From assembly GCA_038214135.1 (NCBI GenBank), contig JBBQSD010000054.1:1-37541 (forward strand): a stretch of 37,541 nt of DNA, written 5' to 3'. The DNA is from JANLSE01 sp038214135. Lineage in GTDB: Bacteria; Chloroflexota; Chloroflexia; Chloroflexales; Roseiflexaceae. This document shows positions 15,579 to 23,387 of this stretch, one piece after another. Within the stretch, counting starts at the first letter, position 1; each line of letters opens with the position of its first letter. Under the pieces are notes generated by a model. The model saw only the letters and a program-made list of their open reading frames with translations. It was not told the DNA's origin and did no database searches. The translations under genes and the position numbers were made by a program.

Positions 15579-17054
15579 CTAGTGTTGACGCATGGCATAG
15601 GCGATTCCGGCCTGGAGGTTCGTCAGGGTCACGATACTGCCGAGATCGGCACCAAGTTGGACCAGCGATTGGGCCACCTCAGCGCTAATACCCGTCAGAA
15701 TGACTTGCGCCCCCAGCAGTTGGGCGGCCCGCGCCACCCGTAATAATGAATTGGCAACCTGGGTGTCCACCATTTTGACACCAGTGATATCGAGGATGGC
15801 GGTTTCGGCCTGCAAGCGGGCAATTCCTTCGAGCAGTATTTCCATCACTTGCTGGGCACGGGCAGCGTCGATTGTACCAACTAGTGGCATGACGATCAGC
15901 CCATCCGCAAGCGGAATCAATGGTGTACTGAGTTCGCGGAGTGCTGCCTGTTGAGAATAGATCAGTTGTTCCTGGAAGGTTTGGCGCTCCTGTTCGGCCT
16001 GATATTGCCTGCTCAGATCACTAGCGATAATCGCGCTGCCCCAATTATTGCCAGTGTCATCAACCATTGCGAATGCGCTGGTTTGGGTGAACCAGGCTGT
16101 TTGATCACCACGCAAAAACGTCACATCACCACGCCAGCCGGTTGCAAGCAGTTGTGTCGCGGCTGCGGGATTGGCATAGCGCACCAGGCCATTGCTATCG
16201 AACATCATGATCGCGTCGAGCGCATTGGTAGCGAGTATCTCGAATTCGCGTAGGCGCTGTTCCTGGCCTTGTAGCTCGCTAATATCGGTGCAGATACCAA
16301 TTAAGCGCCAGCGCCCTGGTGCGACATAGATGACCTGGACATCTTCACGCAACCAGCGGATTGATCCATCGGCAGCATAACAGCGGAATGTCTGGCTATA
16401 CTTTTCGGCACCAGAGAGCAGCGCCTCGGTGCTGACCCGATTCATGCGTTCGGCATCGTCTGGATGGCGGCTCTGCACCCAGACCTGACCCCAGGTGAGG
16501 CCGGGCGGGATATTTAATGGCAGTACTATCGGCCCGATTGCTTCGTTGTCCAGGCGGAAATCCCAGTGTAACGACTCGCCAGTGGCATCGATATCGGCAT
16601 GCCACAGCAGGCCGCGCATCCCCTTGAGAACCTCATCGCGGGCGCTGATTGCTGCGATCTGTTCGGTAAGATCTTCGGCAACGATCTGAATTCCATCGGA
16701 AAGCGCCACACAGCTAAGATTCCACCAGCGATTGCCGATTGGTGCCGTCTCAGGGTTCTTCAACATGCCAGAGCTTGTATCGACGATGAAGTTCGCGCCG
16801 GTATTACGGATCTGGATGCGCCCTGTTGCTGATCCAGCGCTAGTTGCCTGTGTAAGCAGATCAAGAACCTGTTGCGGCTGTTCAGCGATATCGGCCAAGC
16901 GTTGCCCGATCAGATTGCGGTTGCCAAGCCATTGGAGTGCTCCGCCATGAATGGCAAGAATCGCCCCATCTGAGCCTAATCGCATGATGGCCAGATTGGT
17001 GTGGGCGAGCGCCCCAACAAGCGCATCCTGATCGAACAATGGTGTGCCAGGCAT
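15579..17054 (-). CDS. PAS-PAS-PAS-STAS sensor (RsbR-like)
   Basis: A 491-residue soluble protein. Three PAS-like regions are visible: residues ~10-130 (NLAIMRLGSDGAILAIHGG), ~140-260 with a PAC-like end (RYAADGSIRWLREDVQVIY...WRLIGICTDIS), and ~270-370 (EILATNALDAIMMFDSNGLVRYAN). A linker helix (QERQTFQEQLIYSQQ) joins a C-terminal STAS domain: PLVGTIDAARAQQVMEILLEGI, AILDITGVKMVDTQVANSLLR. That pattern is typical of RsbR stressosome proteins, whose Ser/Thr in DITGV or DTQ are phosphorylated by RsbT. No kinase or phosphatase gene is adjacent. The ATG at 17054, with GAGG upstream, is preferred to the 30-residue longer form. The ligand is unknown. Confidence 0.85.
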   Translation of the reverse strand: MPGTPLFDQDALVGALAHTNLAIMRLGSDGAILAIHGGALQWLGNRNLIGQRLADIAEQPQQVLDLLTQATSAGSATGRIQIRNTGANFIVDTSSGMLKNPETAPIGNRWWNLSCVALSDGIQIVAEDLTEQIAAISARDEVLKGMRGLLWHADIDATGESLHWDFRLDNEAIGPIVLPLNIPPGLTWGQVWVQSRHPDDAERMNRVSTEALLSGAEKYSQTFRCYAADGSIRWLREDVQVIYVAPGRWRLIGICTDISELQGQEQRLREFEILATNALDAIMMFDSNGLVRYANPAAATQLLATGWRGDVTFLRGDQTAWFTQTSAFAMVDDTGNNWGSAIIASDLSRQYQAEQERQTFQEQLIYSQQAALRELSTPLIPLADGLIVMPLVGTIDAARAQQVMEILLEGIARLQAETAILDITGVKMVDTQVANSLLRVARAAQLLGAQVILTGISAEVAQSLVQLGADLGSIVTLTNLQAGIAYAMRQH

Positions 17055-17171
17055 GAAGGCCTCTTTGGCTGTATGCAGCTGCGTTTGCGCAATTGTAGCA
17101 TGGCAGCTAACGTTAAGCGCAAAGCGTTTGAGCGCAAAACGCAAAACGAATATTCGTCATTGTTGTTCGCT

Positions 17172-17223
17172 GTGGAGTGCGCAAGCCATGCTTGCGCTGC
17201 GGCAGCATGGCTGCCGCACTCCA
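17172..17223 (+). repeat. double-hairpin repeat R3, copy 3
   Basis: The same two palindromes in the same order as at 3503-3554. It lies in the 250-base gap between mtnA and the PAS-STAS gene, in which no gene is seen. Confidence 0.85.
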
Positions 17224-17304
17224 TACACGCAAGTAATTCATACCCGATTCAATTGGTAAAGATTCATCAGCCTGCGGATCGAAGGGCATCTAGCGTCAGG
17301 CGGG

Positions 17305-18354
17305 TTACAATCCTCTCCGAAGCGATTCACGATAGGGTGCCTGTAACACGCCCTGTTCGGTGATGATCGCGCTGATCAAATCGGCTGGGGTGACATCGAA
17401 TGCCGGATGGGCGGCAACGACGCCAATTGGTGCGATCTGCACGCCAGCGATACTGGTTACTTCAGCGGGGTTGCGCTGCTCAATCGGAATATGGGTGCCA
17501 TCTGGCAGGCTCAGATCGATGGTTGAACTTGGGGCAGCTACATAGAAGGGAATGTTATGGGCACGAGCCAGCACAGCCAGTCCATAGGTGCCGATCTTAT
17601 TGGCAATATCACCATTGGCAACGATCCGATCCGCACCGACAATAATGCAATCGATGGCACCCTGCTGCATAAAATAGGCGGCCATACTATCGGTGATCAG
17701 CGTGAGTGGAATGCCAGCCTGCTGAAGCTCCCAGGCCGTGAGCCGGGCACCCTGCAGGAATGGCCTGGTCTCATCAACATACACATGCAGCGGGCGGCCA
17801 GCGCTATGGGCAGTACGGATGGGAGCCAGCGCAGTGCCATAGCCAGCCGTCGCTAACCCACCAGCGTTGCAGTGGGTCAACACCTGACCGCGTTGGGGAA
17901 TAAGTGGCGCACCATGCATTCCTATCGCATGGCACATGTCCAGATCTTCCTGCCAGATCGCATGGGCCTCATTGAGCAATGCCGCACGCAATGCTGGAAT
18001 GGCTCGTTCGCACTGTTCTTGGGCGATGCGCAGCATGCGTGTGGTTGCCCAGGCCAGATTAACGGCGGTTGGCCGAGCGGCATCCAGGGTTTCTTTGGCA
18101 GCCTGCAGATCGGCGAGTAACCTATTCGGCTCCGAAGCGTTGCTCTGATAGCCTGCCAGGGCCATGCCATAGGCAGCCGTGCAGCCGATTGCTGGCGCAC
18201 CACGAACAACCATGTTCGTGATTGCCTGTGCGGTTTGTGCAACCGTTGTGCAACGAATCGTCTCGATCCGCAGCGGCAGGGCGCGCTGGTCGATCAGGCA
18301 GACGGCTGCATCTTCCCACCAGATGGTGCGTAGTTCGTTAGATGACACGCTCAT
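17305..18354 (-). CDS. mtnA: S-methyl-5-thioribose-1-phosphate isomerase
   Basis: A ~349-residue MtnA/eIF2B-like isomerase: LRTIWWEDAAVCLIDQRALP at the N-terminus, NMVVRGAPAIGCTAAYGMAL, the cysteine motif LTHCNAGGLATAGYGTAL and the aspartate motif IIVGADRIVANGDIANKIG. It converts methylthioribose-1-phosphate to methylthioribulose-1-phosphate in methionine salvage and also accepts 5-deoxyribose-1-phosphate. The start overlaps the upstream aldolase gene by 17 bases; the GTG at 18348 is an alternative with a better distance (8 bases) to GGAGG. The overlap with a class II aldolase-dehydrogenase suggests a DHAP-type salvage shunt and not the classical MtnB-E route. Confidence 0.9.
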   Translation of the reverse strand: MSVSSNELRTIWWEDAAVCLIDQRALPLRIETIRCTTVAQTAQAITNMVVRGAPAIGCTAAYGMALAGYQSNASEPNRLLADLQAAKETLDAARPTAVNLAWATTRMLRIAQEQCERAIPALRAALLNEAHAIWQEDLDMCHAIGMHGAPLIPQRGQVLTHCNAGGLATAGYGTALAPIRTAHSAGRPLHVYVDETRPFLQGARLTAWELQQAGIPLTLITDSMAAYFMQQGAIDCIIVGADRIVANGDIANKIGTYGLAVLARAHNIPFYVAAPSSTIDLSLPDGTHIPIEQRNPAEVTSIAGVQIAPIGVVAAHPAFDVTPADLISAIITEQGVLQAPYRESLRRGL

Positions 18355-20305
18355 TGCCTCCATCAATAGGAATCTGTGCGCCAGTGGTTTTGGCAAACAG
18401 CGCCCCACATAGCTCGGCGGCCAGTTCAGCAACATCACGGCTGGTGACTTCGACGCGCAATATATTGTTGGTTTTATACTGTTCGACACTCAGGCCATAG
18501 CTGGCAGCGCGAGTCTGCAACACCTCTTCCGTCCAGATCGCGGTATCGAACACGGCATTCGGGTGCAGAATATTGACGCGAATGCCATCTTTGCCCCATT
18601 CGAGTGCTGCCACACGGGCCAGTTGGGTCAGCGCCGCTTTGGAAGCAGAATAGGCGGCGGCTCCTGGGCCAGGGGCTGGAACATTCTTCGAGCCGATCAC
18701 AACCACGCGCCCGCCACTTGGAGATAGCTTGAGCAGGGGGTGGGCGATGCGTAGCAGCCGCAGATTGGAATCCACATTGACGCGCATGATCTGCTGCCAT
18801 GCATCATCGTCCAGTGCTGCGATCTGGCGGCTGGCCCCGAACATACCAGCATTGAGGATGAGCATGTCCAGCCCGCCATAGGCGCACACCGTTGCTTCGA
18901 TGGCCGCCTCGATTGCAACAGGATCGGTAATATCGGCAACGAGTGGCAGAATCTCCGGGCGATGAAAGATCTGCTGAACCTGGGAGTTGATATCGATGGC
19001 AGCGACGGCAGCGCCACGGGCAACCAGGGCTTCGACGCAGGCCTTGCCAATGCCAGATGCGGCACCCGTTACAAGCGCAATCTGGCCAGCAAAAACGGGT
19101 GGGCTGCCGCTCTTCTTGAGTTTAGCCTGTTCCAGATCCCAGTATTCGACATCGAACAGATCCTGGGATGGCAGGGCGCGATAGCCGCCATTGGCTTCGG
19201 CACGCAGAATAATATCGATGGTATGGCGATAGATATCCTCGGCGATCAGCGCATCCTTGATCGTGCGCCCTGCCGTTAGCACGCCGATCTGTGGATCAAT
19301 CACCACCCGTGGCGCTGGATCAATCATCTTCAGCGGGCGGCCCTGCGAATGCTGTGCGAAATATTCGCCGTACTCGGCGACATACCCAGCCACATCACGC
19401 CCGATCAGCGGCAGTTGCTTGGTGCGGATAATATGATCGGGCGTTACTGGCCCCTGGCGGGCAATGATTGCGAGATTGGGGCGCTGGGCGAAGCTGAGGC
19501 ATTGGGCATCGCTATGGGCACGAATAATCAGCGGGAAGCCAGCGGCAGCAGAAATATCCTTGCGCAGCGTGGCGATTTCCTGGCGGAGTGGGCCAGTTGG
19601 CGTTGAGAATTCGGGCACACTGATCTGCCAGGCAGCATTGGCGGCCAGATACTGTTCGGCTTCGGTCACGAGTTGGATATGTTGTTCATAGGCGGCTCTG
19701 GCGGTTGCGCCCCATGTGAACAGGCCATGGTTCATCAACACCATGCCAACAGTCTGCGGGCCAGCTTGTTCGGCATACAGTTTGGCGCACAGCTTGGCGA
19801 GGGCGAACCCTGGCATGATATAGGGAATGATTACCACCCTATCGCCATAGGTGCGGCGAACATGCGCCTCGCCATCTGGTGTATTTGTGAGTGCAATCAG
19901 TGCATCGGCGTGGGTATGATCGACATAGGTAAAGGGCAGGATTGCGTGCAGAATGGCCTCGACCGATGGCGCGGGTGCGGATGGATTGGTGGTTGCGCGG
20001 CGCAGTTCGGTTGCCATCTGCAGATCGCTGAGTTCGCTTAGGGTTGCCAGGCGCAGCAGATGGGCCATTTGAACCGGCGCAAATCCTGGTTTCGCTATCG
20101 TCCCGAGATCCCAGCCGCTGCCCTTGACATACAGGATCGCTTCTGGCTGGCCAAACAGTGTCTGTTCGGTTATTTTGACCGATGTGTTGCCGCCGCCATG
20201 CAACACCAGTGCTGGGTCGCCTCCCAGCAATCGCGAGCTATAGACGCGCAGCGCCAGAGTGTCGGCCTGTTGTTCGGCATCCTGTTCATTCCACAGACTA
20301 TCCAT
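18338..20305 (-). CDS. class II aldolase / short-chain dehydrogenase fusion
   Basis: A 655-residue two-domain enzyme. Residues ~1-370 are a class II (zinc) aldolase: ALVLHGGGNTSVK, the histidine pair VDHTHADALIAL and LMNHGLFTWGATA. Residues ~410-655 are an SDR oxidoreductase: ALVTGAASGIGKACVEAL (NAD site), LNAGMFG, and YSASKAALTQLARV (YxxxK catalytic pair). Relatives are rhamnulose-1-phosphate aldolase/lactaldehyde dehydrogenases. It would split a ketose-1-phosphate to DHAP and an aldehyde and then oxidise or reduce that aldehyde. The next gene is mtnA, overlapping by 17 bases, which points to methylthio- or deoxyribulose-1-phosphate as substrate. ATGs at 20305 and 20314 are both possible; the much longer frame upstream is translated repeat DNA. 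Confidence 0.85.
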   Translation of the reverse strand: MDSLWNEQDAEQQADTLALRVYSSRLLGGDPALVLHGGGNTSVKITEQTLFGQPEAILYVKGSGWDLGTIAKPGFAPVQMAHLLRLATLSELSDLQMATELRRATTNPSAPAPSVEAILHAILPFTYVDHTHADALIALTNTPDGEAHVRRTYGDRVVIIPYIMPGFALAKLCAKLYAEQAGPQTVGMVLMNHGLFTWGATARAAYEQHIQLVTEAEQYLAANAAWQISVPEFSTPTGPLRQEIATLRKDISAAAGFPLIIRAHSDAQCLSFAQRPNLAIIARQGPVTPDHIIRTKQLPLIGRDVAGYVAEYGEYFAQHSQGRPLKMIDPAPRVVIDPQIGVLTAGRTIKDALIAEDIYRHTIDIILRAEANGGYRALPSQDLFDVEYWDLEQAKLKKSGSPPVFAGQIALVTGAASGIGKACVEALVARGAAVAAIDINSQVQQIFHRPEILPLVADITDPVAIEAAIEATVCAYGGLDMLILNAGMFGASRQIAALDDDAWQQIMRVNVDSNLRLLRIAHPLLKLSPSGGRVVVIGSKNVPAPGPGAAAYSASKAALTQLARVAALEWGKDGIRVNILHPNAVFDTAIWTEEVLQTRAASYGLSVEQYKTNNILRVEVTSRDVAELAAELCGALFAKTTGAQIPIDGGNERVI

Positions 20306-20373
20306 AGTAAGCATGCTCCATTGCAGATATTTGTTTGTGAGCCAGTGTACCACCGAACCGGGATTCTCAAAAA

Positions 20374-20531
20374 TGGAAGGGCGGGCGTAGAGACGCACAG
20401 GCCTGAGGGGTATCACGTATTGTTTTGCAATGGGCAGCATTGGTATCACAACGGGGTAGGGGCGGTTCGCGAACCGTCCACCATGCATGCCAGTGTCGGT
20501 CATGGAGGGCGGTTCACGAACCGCCCCTACG
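20374..20531. repeat. composite repeat (GGAAGGGCGGGC...R1) upstream of the aldolase
   Basis: It starts with GGAAGGGCGGGC, has part of R2 (GTAGAGACGC), the segment GGTATCACGTATTGTTTTGC, and ends with two R1 copies (20456-20479 and 20507-20531). The same opening and the CACGTATTGTTTTGCA segment recur at 20769-20800. The gap 20306-20598 has no gene. Confidence 0.7.
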
Positions 20532-20538
20532 GATCTGG

Positions 20539-20577
20539 TTGACCCAGTGACATACATGCCAAGGTATGGCGTACTAT
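20539..20577 (+). promoter_or_regulatory. possible promoter of the truncated gene
   Basis: TTGACC (20539-20544) with candidate -10 elements GTATGG or TACTAT further down, at non-ideal spacing. It contains an inverted repeat GCCA-N5-TGGC (20558-20570) like that in the promoter at 43-57. Confidence 0.25.
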
Positions 20578-20598
20578 CTGCACGCAAAGGAGTGTGTG

Positions 20599-20940
20599 AT
20601 GACTCTACTCGCCGAACCAATTCTGAGCGCTGAGACGGCTGAGCGCTATGAGGTGATCGACCCAACTGCGGTACGGGCGTATCTTGCTTCCCGCCCGGCG
20701 CTTGCCAATGTGCTTGAAGATGCACCGCAGCAGATTGCGCGCTTTTTCCCGGATGCTCCGCTGCGTTTGGAAGGGCGGGCCGGGGTACCACGTATTGTTT
20801 TGCACCGATGTCCATGCTCGTCGCAGCGTCGGGGCGAACCTCGTGTTCGCCCACATTGGGCATCAGGGCGAACACATCGTGGGCAGACACAGGTCTGCCC
20901 CTACCGCATGATGTGCAGCACAATGTATTGCCAGTGTTGA
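20599..20940 (+). pseudogene. small conserved gene cut short by a repeat element
   Basis: The ATG at 20599 has AAAGGAG upstream, a real ribosome site. The first 58 residues (ILSAETAERYEVIDPTAVRA ... IARFFPDAPLRLE) look genuine. They resemble the start of a small cyanobacterial/Chloroflexota protein family of unknown function that I recall as continuing beyond LxLE to an EEWWLD-like end. From about 20769 the frame runs into the composite repeat and yields Arg/Cys-rich nonsense (HRCPCSSQRRGEPRVRPHW), ending at 20940. No continuation is seen after the repeat. It is most likely a broken gene; if the start is still used the product would be a 113-residue chimera. Confidence 0.6.
20769..20936. repeat. 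composite repeat inserted in the small gene
   Basis: It begins GGAAGGGCGGGC, shares CACGTATTGTTTTGCA with the copy at 20374, and continues with two inverted units: GGGGCGAACCTCGTGTTCGC (20831-20850) and GGGCAGACACAGGTCTGCCC (20881-20900). Confidence 0.65.
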
Positions 20941-21295
20941 GGTATCAATGAGCTTCGATGGCCGAACTGAGACGGCAAGCAGTAGGAGCAGTTCGGCTGG
21001 CAGGAGTGATTATCTTCCTAGCATTCTTCTACAATCTTCGCCAAAGTTGACCAACATAGTTGAGTGCTGAACTGTATGAGCAAAGTATGTTGCAGAGACC
21101 CTGGATCGTCTACCAGTAAACAAAAAGAGACGGTGTAATTGCATAGGCACGAACATACGCCACGATGGTGGGAGTGCCAACCACGTTCATTTCCCCAGGA
21201 ATAAGGTATAATGCCGCGAGTTTGTGGTTAACACTATGCATGAATGAACACTCCTGAGCGCAGGCATTATGCGCTGATGGGTGCGAGGTTGTTTG
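20941..21295. other. 355-base gap without a recognised gene
   Basis: No convincing gene or RNA is visible. A TATAAT at 21207-21212 lies about 85 bases before the next start codon and may be a -10 box, but no good -35 box accompanies it. Confidence 0.4.
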
Positions 21296-22288
21296 ATGGA
21301 ATGGCGACGATTGCTTGGCCCGCTGCGTATTGTTGTGAGCGTCGGGCTGATTGGGTATTTGATCTGGCATGCCGACCCATCGAAGGTGTGGGAGCGCTGG
21401 CGTAGTGCGGATCTGCGCTATGTTGCGCTGGCGGTTGTGTTGCAACTGCTGGGGATTGCGATCAATGCGGTGCGCTGGGGTGTGTTGTTGCGTGCGCGTG
21501 GCCATCAGCAACCATATTGGTGGCTGGTGAGTGCCTATTTGGCCGGGCAGTTTGCGAATAATTTCCTGCCGACATCGGTTGGGGGCGATGCTGTGCGAGC
21601 GGCGCAGTTGGCACGCCGGATTGGCAGCCTCAGCCAGGCCAGTGCATCGGTGTTTCTTGAGCGCTTGGTTGGCTTTCTGGCGCTCAGTATTATTGTGAAT
21701 ACTGCGCTGCTGTGGGCGTATTTCGATCATACCGGTAAAGCACTTGTGACAGCGCCAGAGCTGCGGTTTTTGACGGTGGCGTTTACGTTAGCGGCAGTAC
21801 TGGTTATGGTGGCATCGTTTAGCGCCCCACGCTTGTTGCTGCGCTTCGGCAACAAAGTCCCAGCAATTGTGCGTAAACCGGTGCAGCGCATCGCACAGGC
21901 GCTTGGCGATTATTTCCCCCAGGGGCGCACGCTGGCAAAAGTACTGGGGCTTTCGCTGATCTACCAGACACTGTGGAGCGTCAACCATATTGTGCTCGGT
22001 TGGGCGCTGCATATTGATGCGCCAGCGCTGATCTACTTTCTGATGGTGCCGATCACCGATATGGTTGGACTCGCGCCGATCTTTGTGAATAACCTTGGTG
22101 CCCGTGAAGCCGTGTTCACCCTGTATCTGTCACAGGTCGGAGTGACATCGGCCACCGCGATTGCACTGGCCTTCATGATCTTCACGGTTCGCCTGGTGGT
22201 GAGCACGCTGGGTGGCCTAGTTGTGCTGTTTGGTGCCGTTGATCTGAAAACAACCGTGCCTGCCGCGCAGACAGCCAGTGCAGAATAA
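21296..22288 (+). CDS. flippase-like integral membrane protein (YbhN/UPF0104 family)
   Basis: A 330-residue polytopic membrane protein with about eight hydrophobic segments. Signature stretches are YLAGQFANNFLPTSVGGDAVRA near residue 80, SASVFLERLVGF, and the late VPITDMVGLAPIFVNNLGARE followed by a last membrane helix. The family is related to the flippase half of lysyl-phosphatidylglycerol synthase and probably moves lipids or lipid-linked groups. The glycosyltransferase that follows after 3 bases suggests a lipid-linked sugar pathway. The ATG at 21296 is preferred to the GTG at 21281 because CGAGG lies 7 bases before it. Confidence 0.8.
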   Translation: MEWRRLLGPLRIVVSVGLIGYLIWHADPSKVWERWRSADLRYVALAVVLQLLGIAINAVRWGVLLRARGHQQPYWWLVSAYLAGQFANNFLPTSVGGDAVRAAQLARRIGSLSQASASVFLERLVGFLALSIIVNTALLWAYFDHTGKALVTAPELRFLTVAFTLAAVLVMVASFSAPRLLLRFGNKVPAIVRKPVQRIAQALGDYFPQGRTLAKVLGLSLIYQTLWSVNHIVLGWALHIDAPALIYFLMVPITDMVGLAPIFVNNLGAREAVFTLYLSQVGVTSATAIALAFMIFTVRLVVSTLGGLVVLFGAVDLKTTVPAAQTASAE

Positions 22289-22291
22289 TCG

Positions 22292-23221
22292 ATGACAGCT
22301 GAACCGCCAGATATCAGCATTGTTGTGCCATTTCGCAATCTGCGCGGCCAGATCGCGAAACGCTGTGCTGAGATATTCACAGCACTGGGTGAACAACGTT
22401 TTGAACTACTTGCGATTGATGATGGCAGTATTGATGGTGGTATTGATGAACTGCGCGAGCTAGCAACGCACGACCCACGCCTGCGCCTGGTGCGATTGCG
22501 GCGTTCGTTTGGGCAGACGGCAGCATTGGCGGCTGGGTTTGATCGGGCGCGTGGTGCGGTGATTGTGACGATTGATGCCGATGGGCAGACGAACCCGGCG
22601 GATATTGCGCCATTGCTGGCTGCTATCGAATCGGGTGCGGATATTGTGAGTGGCTGGCGCGATATTCCACGCTCGTTGCCAACCCAGATCGGGAATGCGC
22701 TGATTGTTGCAACAACCGGCGTGCTGCTGCATGATTATGGCTGCCCACTCAAGGCCTACAGGGCCGAGGTGCTGCACGAGATGCATCTGTATGGCGATCT
22801 CTATCGCTTTGCTCCGGCAATGGCCACATGGCATGGCGCGCAGGTGGCCGAGGTGCTGGTGCGTGAACAGCCGCGTTCTGTGGCCAAACCAGGCAGTGGC
22901 CTGCGGCGGGTGATTGGCATTCTGCTTGATCTGCTGACGGTGCGTTTCCTGTTGGGCTATCAGGCTCGCCCGCTGCAGGCGATTGGGCGCGTGGCTGGAC
23001 TTATGGGATTGCTGGCGGTGCTTTTAGGAGTGTATCTGGGCTACCTCAAGCTGTTCCTTGGCGAAGATATTGGTGCCCGCCCGCTGACGGCCCTGGCCGT
23101 GTTGACGATTATGTTGGCAGGGCAATTACTTGTCGCTGGGTTGCTGGCCGAACTGGCAACGCGGGTCTATTTCGAAAGCCAACACAAGCCGATCTATGTG
23201 GTGCGTGAGGAGATTGGCTGA
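22292..23221 (+). CDS. family 2 glycosyltransferase with C-terminal membrane helices
   Basis: A 309-residue protein. The GT-A domain (about 1-220) has DISIVVPFRNL, AIDDGSIDGG (nucleotide-binding Asp pair) and VTIDADGQTNPADI (DxD-like), then the acceptor region LHDYGCPLKAYRAEVLHEM and AEVLVREQPRSVAKPGSGLRR. Two membrane helices follow (~230-255 and ~265-290). This layout is that of polyprenyl-phosphate sugar transferases (DPM1/GtrB type), which load a sugar on the inner lipid carrier; the flippase-like gene before it and the PMT-type gene after it would move and use it. That order of steps is inference. Confidence 0.85.
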   Translation: MTAEPPDISIVVPFRNLRGQIAKRCAEIFTALGEQRFELLAIDDGSIDGGIDELRELATHDPRLRLVRLRRSFGQTAALAAGFDRARGAVIVTIDADGQTNPADIAPLLAAIESGADIVSGWRDIPRSLPTQIGNALIVATTGVLLHDYGCPLKAYRAEVLHEMHLYGDLYRFAPAMATWHGAQVAEVLVREQPRSVAKPGSGLRRVIGILLDLLTVRFLLGYQARPLQAIGRVAGLMGLLAVLLGVYLGYLKLFLGEDIGARPLTALAVLTIMLAGQLLVAGLLAELATRVYFESQHKPIYVVREEIG

Positions 23222-23226
23222 TCACG

Positions 23227-23379
23227 AAGGAGCCAGAAGTCAGAAGTCAGAATCGAGAGCTAAAAAAGCAGCAGAGCTAGGGAGCAAGCGAACAAAGAAA
23301 CAAAGAGTGCGTCGATTCTTGTTCGCTTGTTCGCTGTCACTGGTTCTTGGCTCGGTATTCTGACTCCTGACTCCTGAAT
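23227..23379. repeat. inverted repeat element R4, copy 1
   Basis: The ends are inverted (CAGAAGTCAGAAGTCAGAAT at the left; ATTCTGACTCCTGACTCCTG at the right), and the middle has AACAAAGAAACAAAGAGTGC and TTGTTCGCTTGTTCG. The right half is about 85% identical to 31353-31440. It fills the gap between the GT2 and PMT-type genes, so the latter has no normal ribosome site. Confidence 0.75.
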
Positions 23380-23387
23380 ACTATGAT

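Noticed and set aside
20306..20923. N-terminal extension of the aldolase-SDR gene by about 200 residues
   Set aside because: It runs through the composite repeats and across the opposite-strand truncated gene, and has no ribosome site; the family's start is near 20305.
21110..21730. 206-residue open frame on the minus strand
   Set aside because: Mostly antisense to the flippase-like gene; Gln/Asn/His-rich composition typical of shadow frames.
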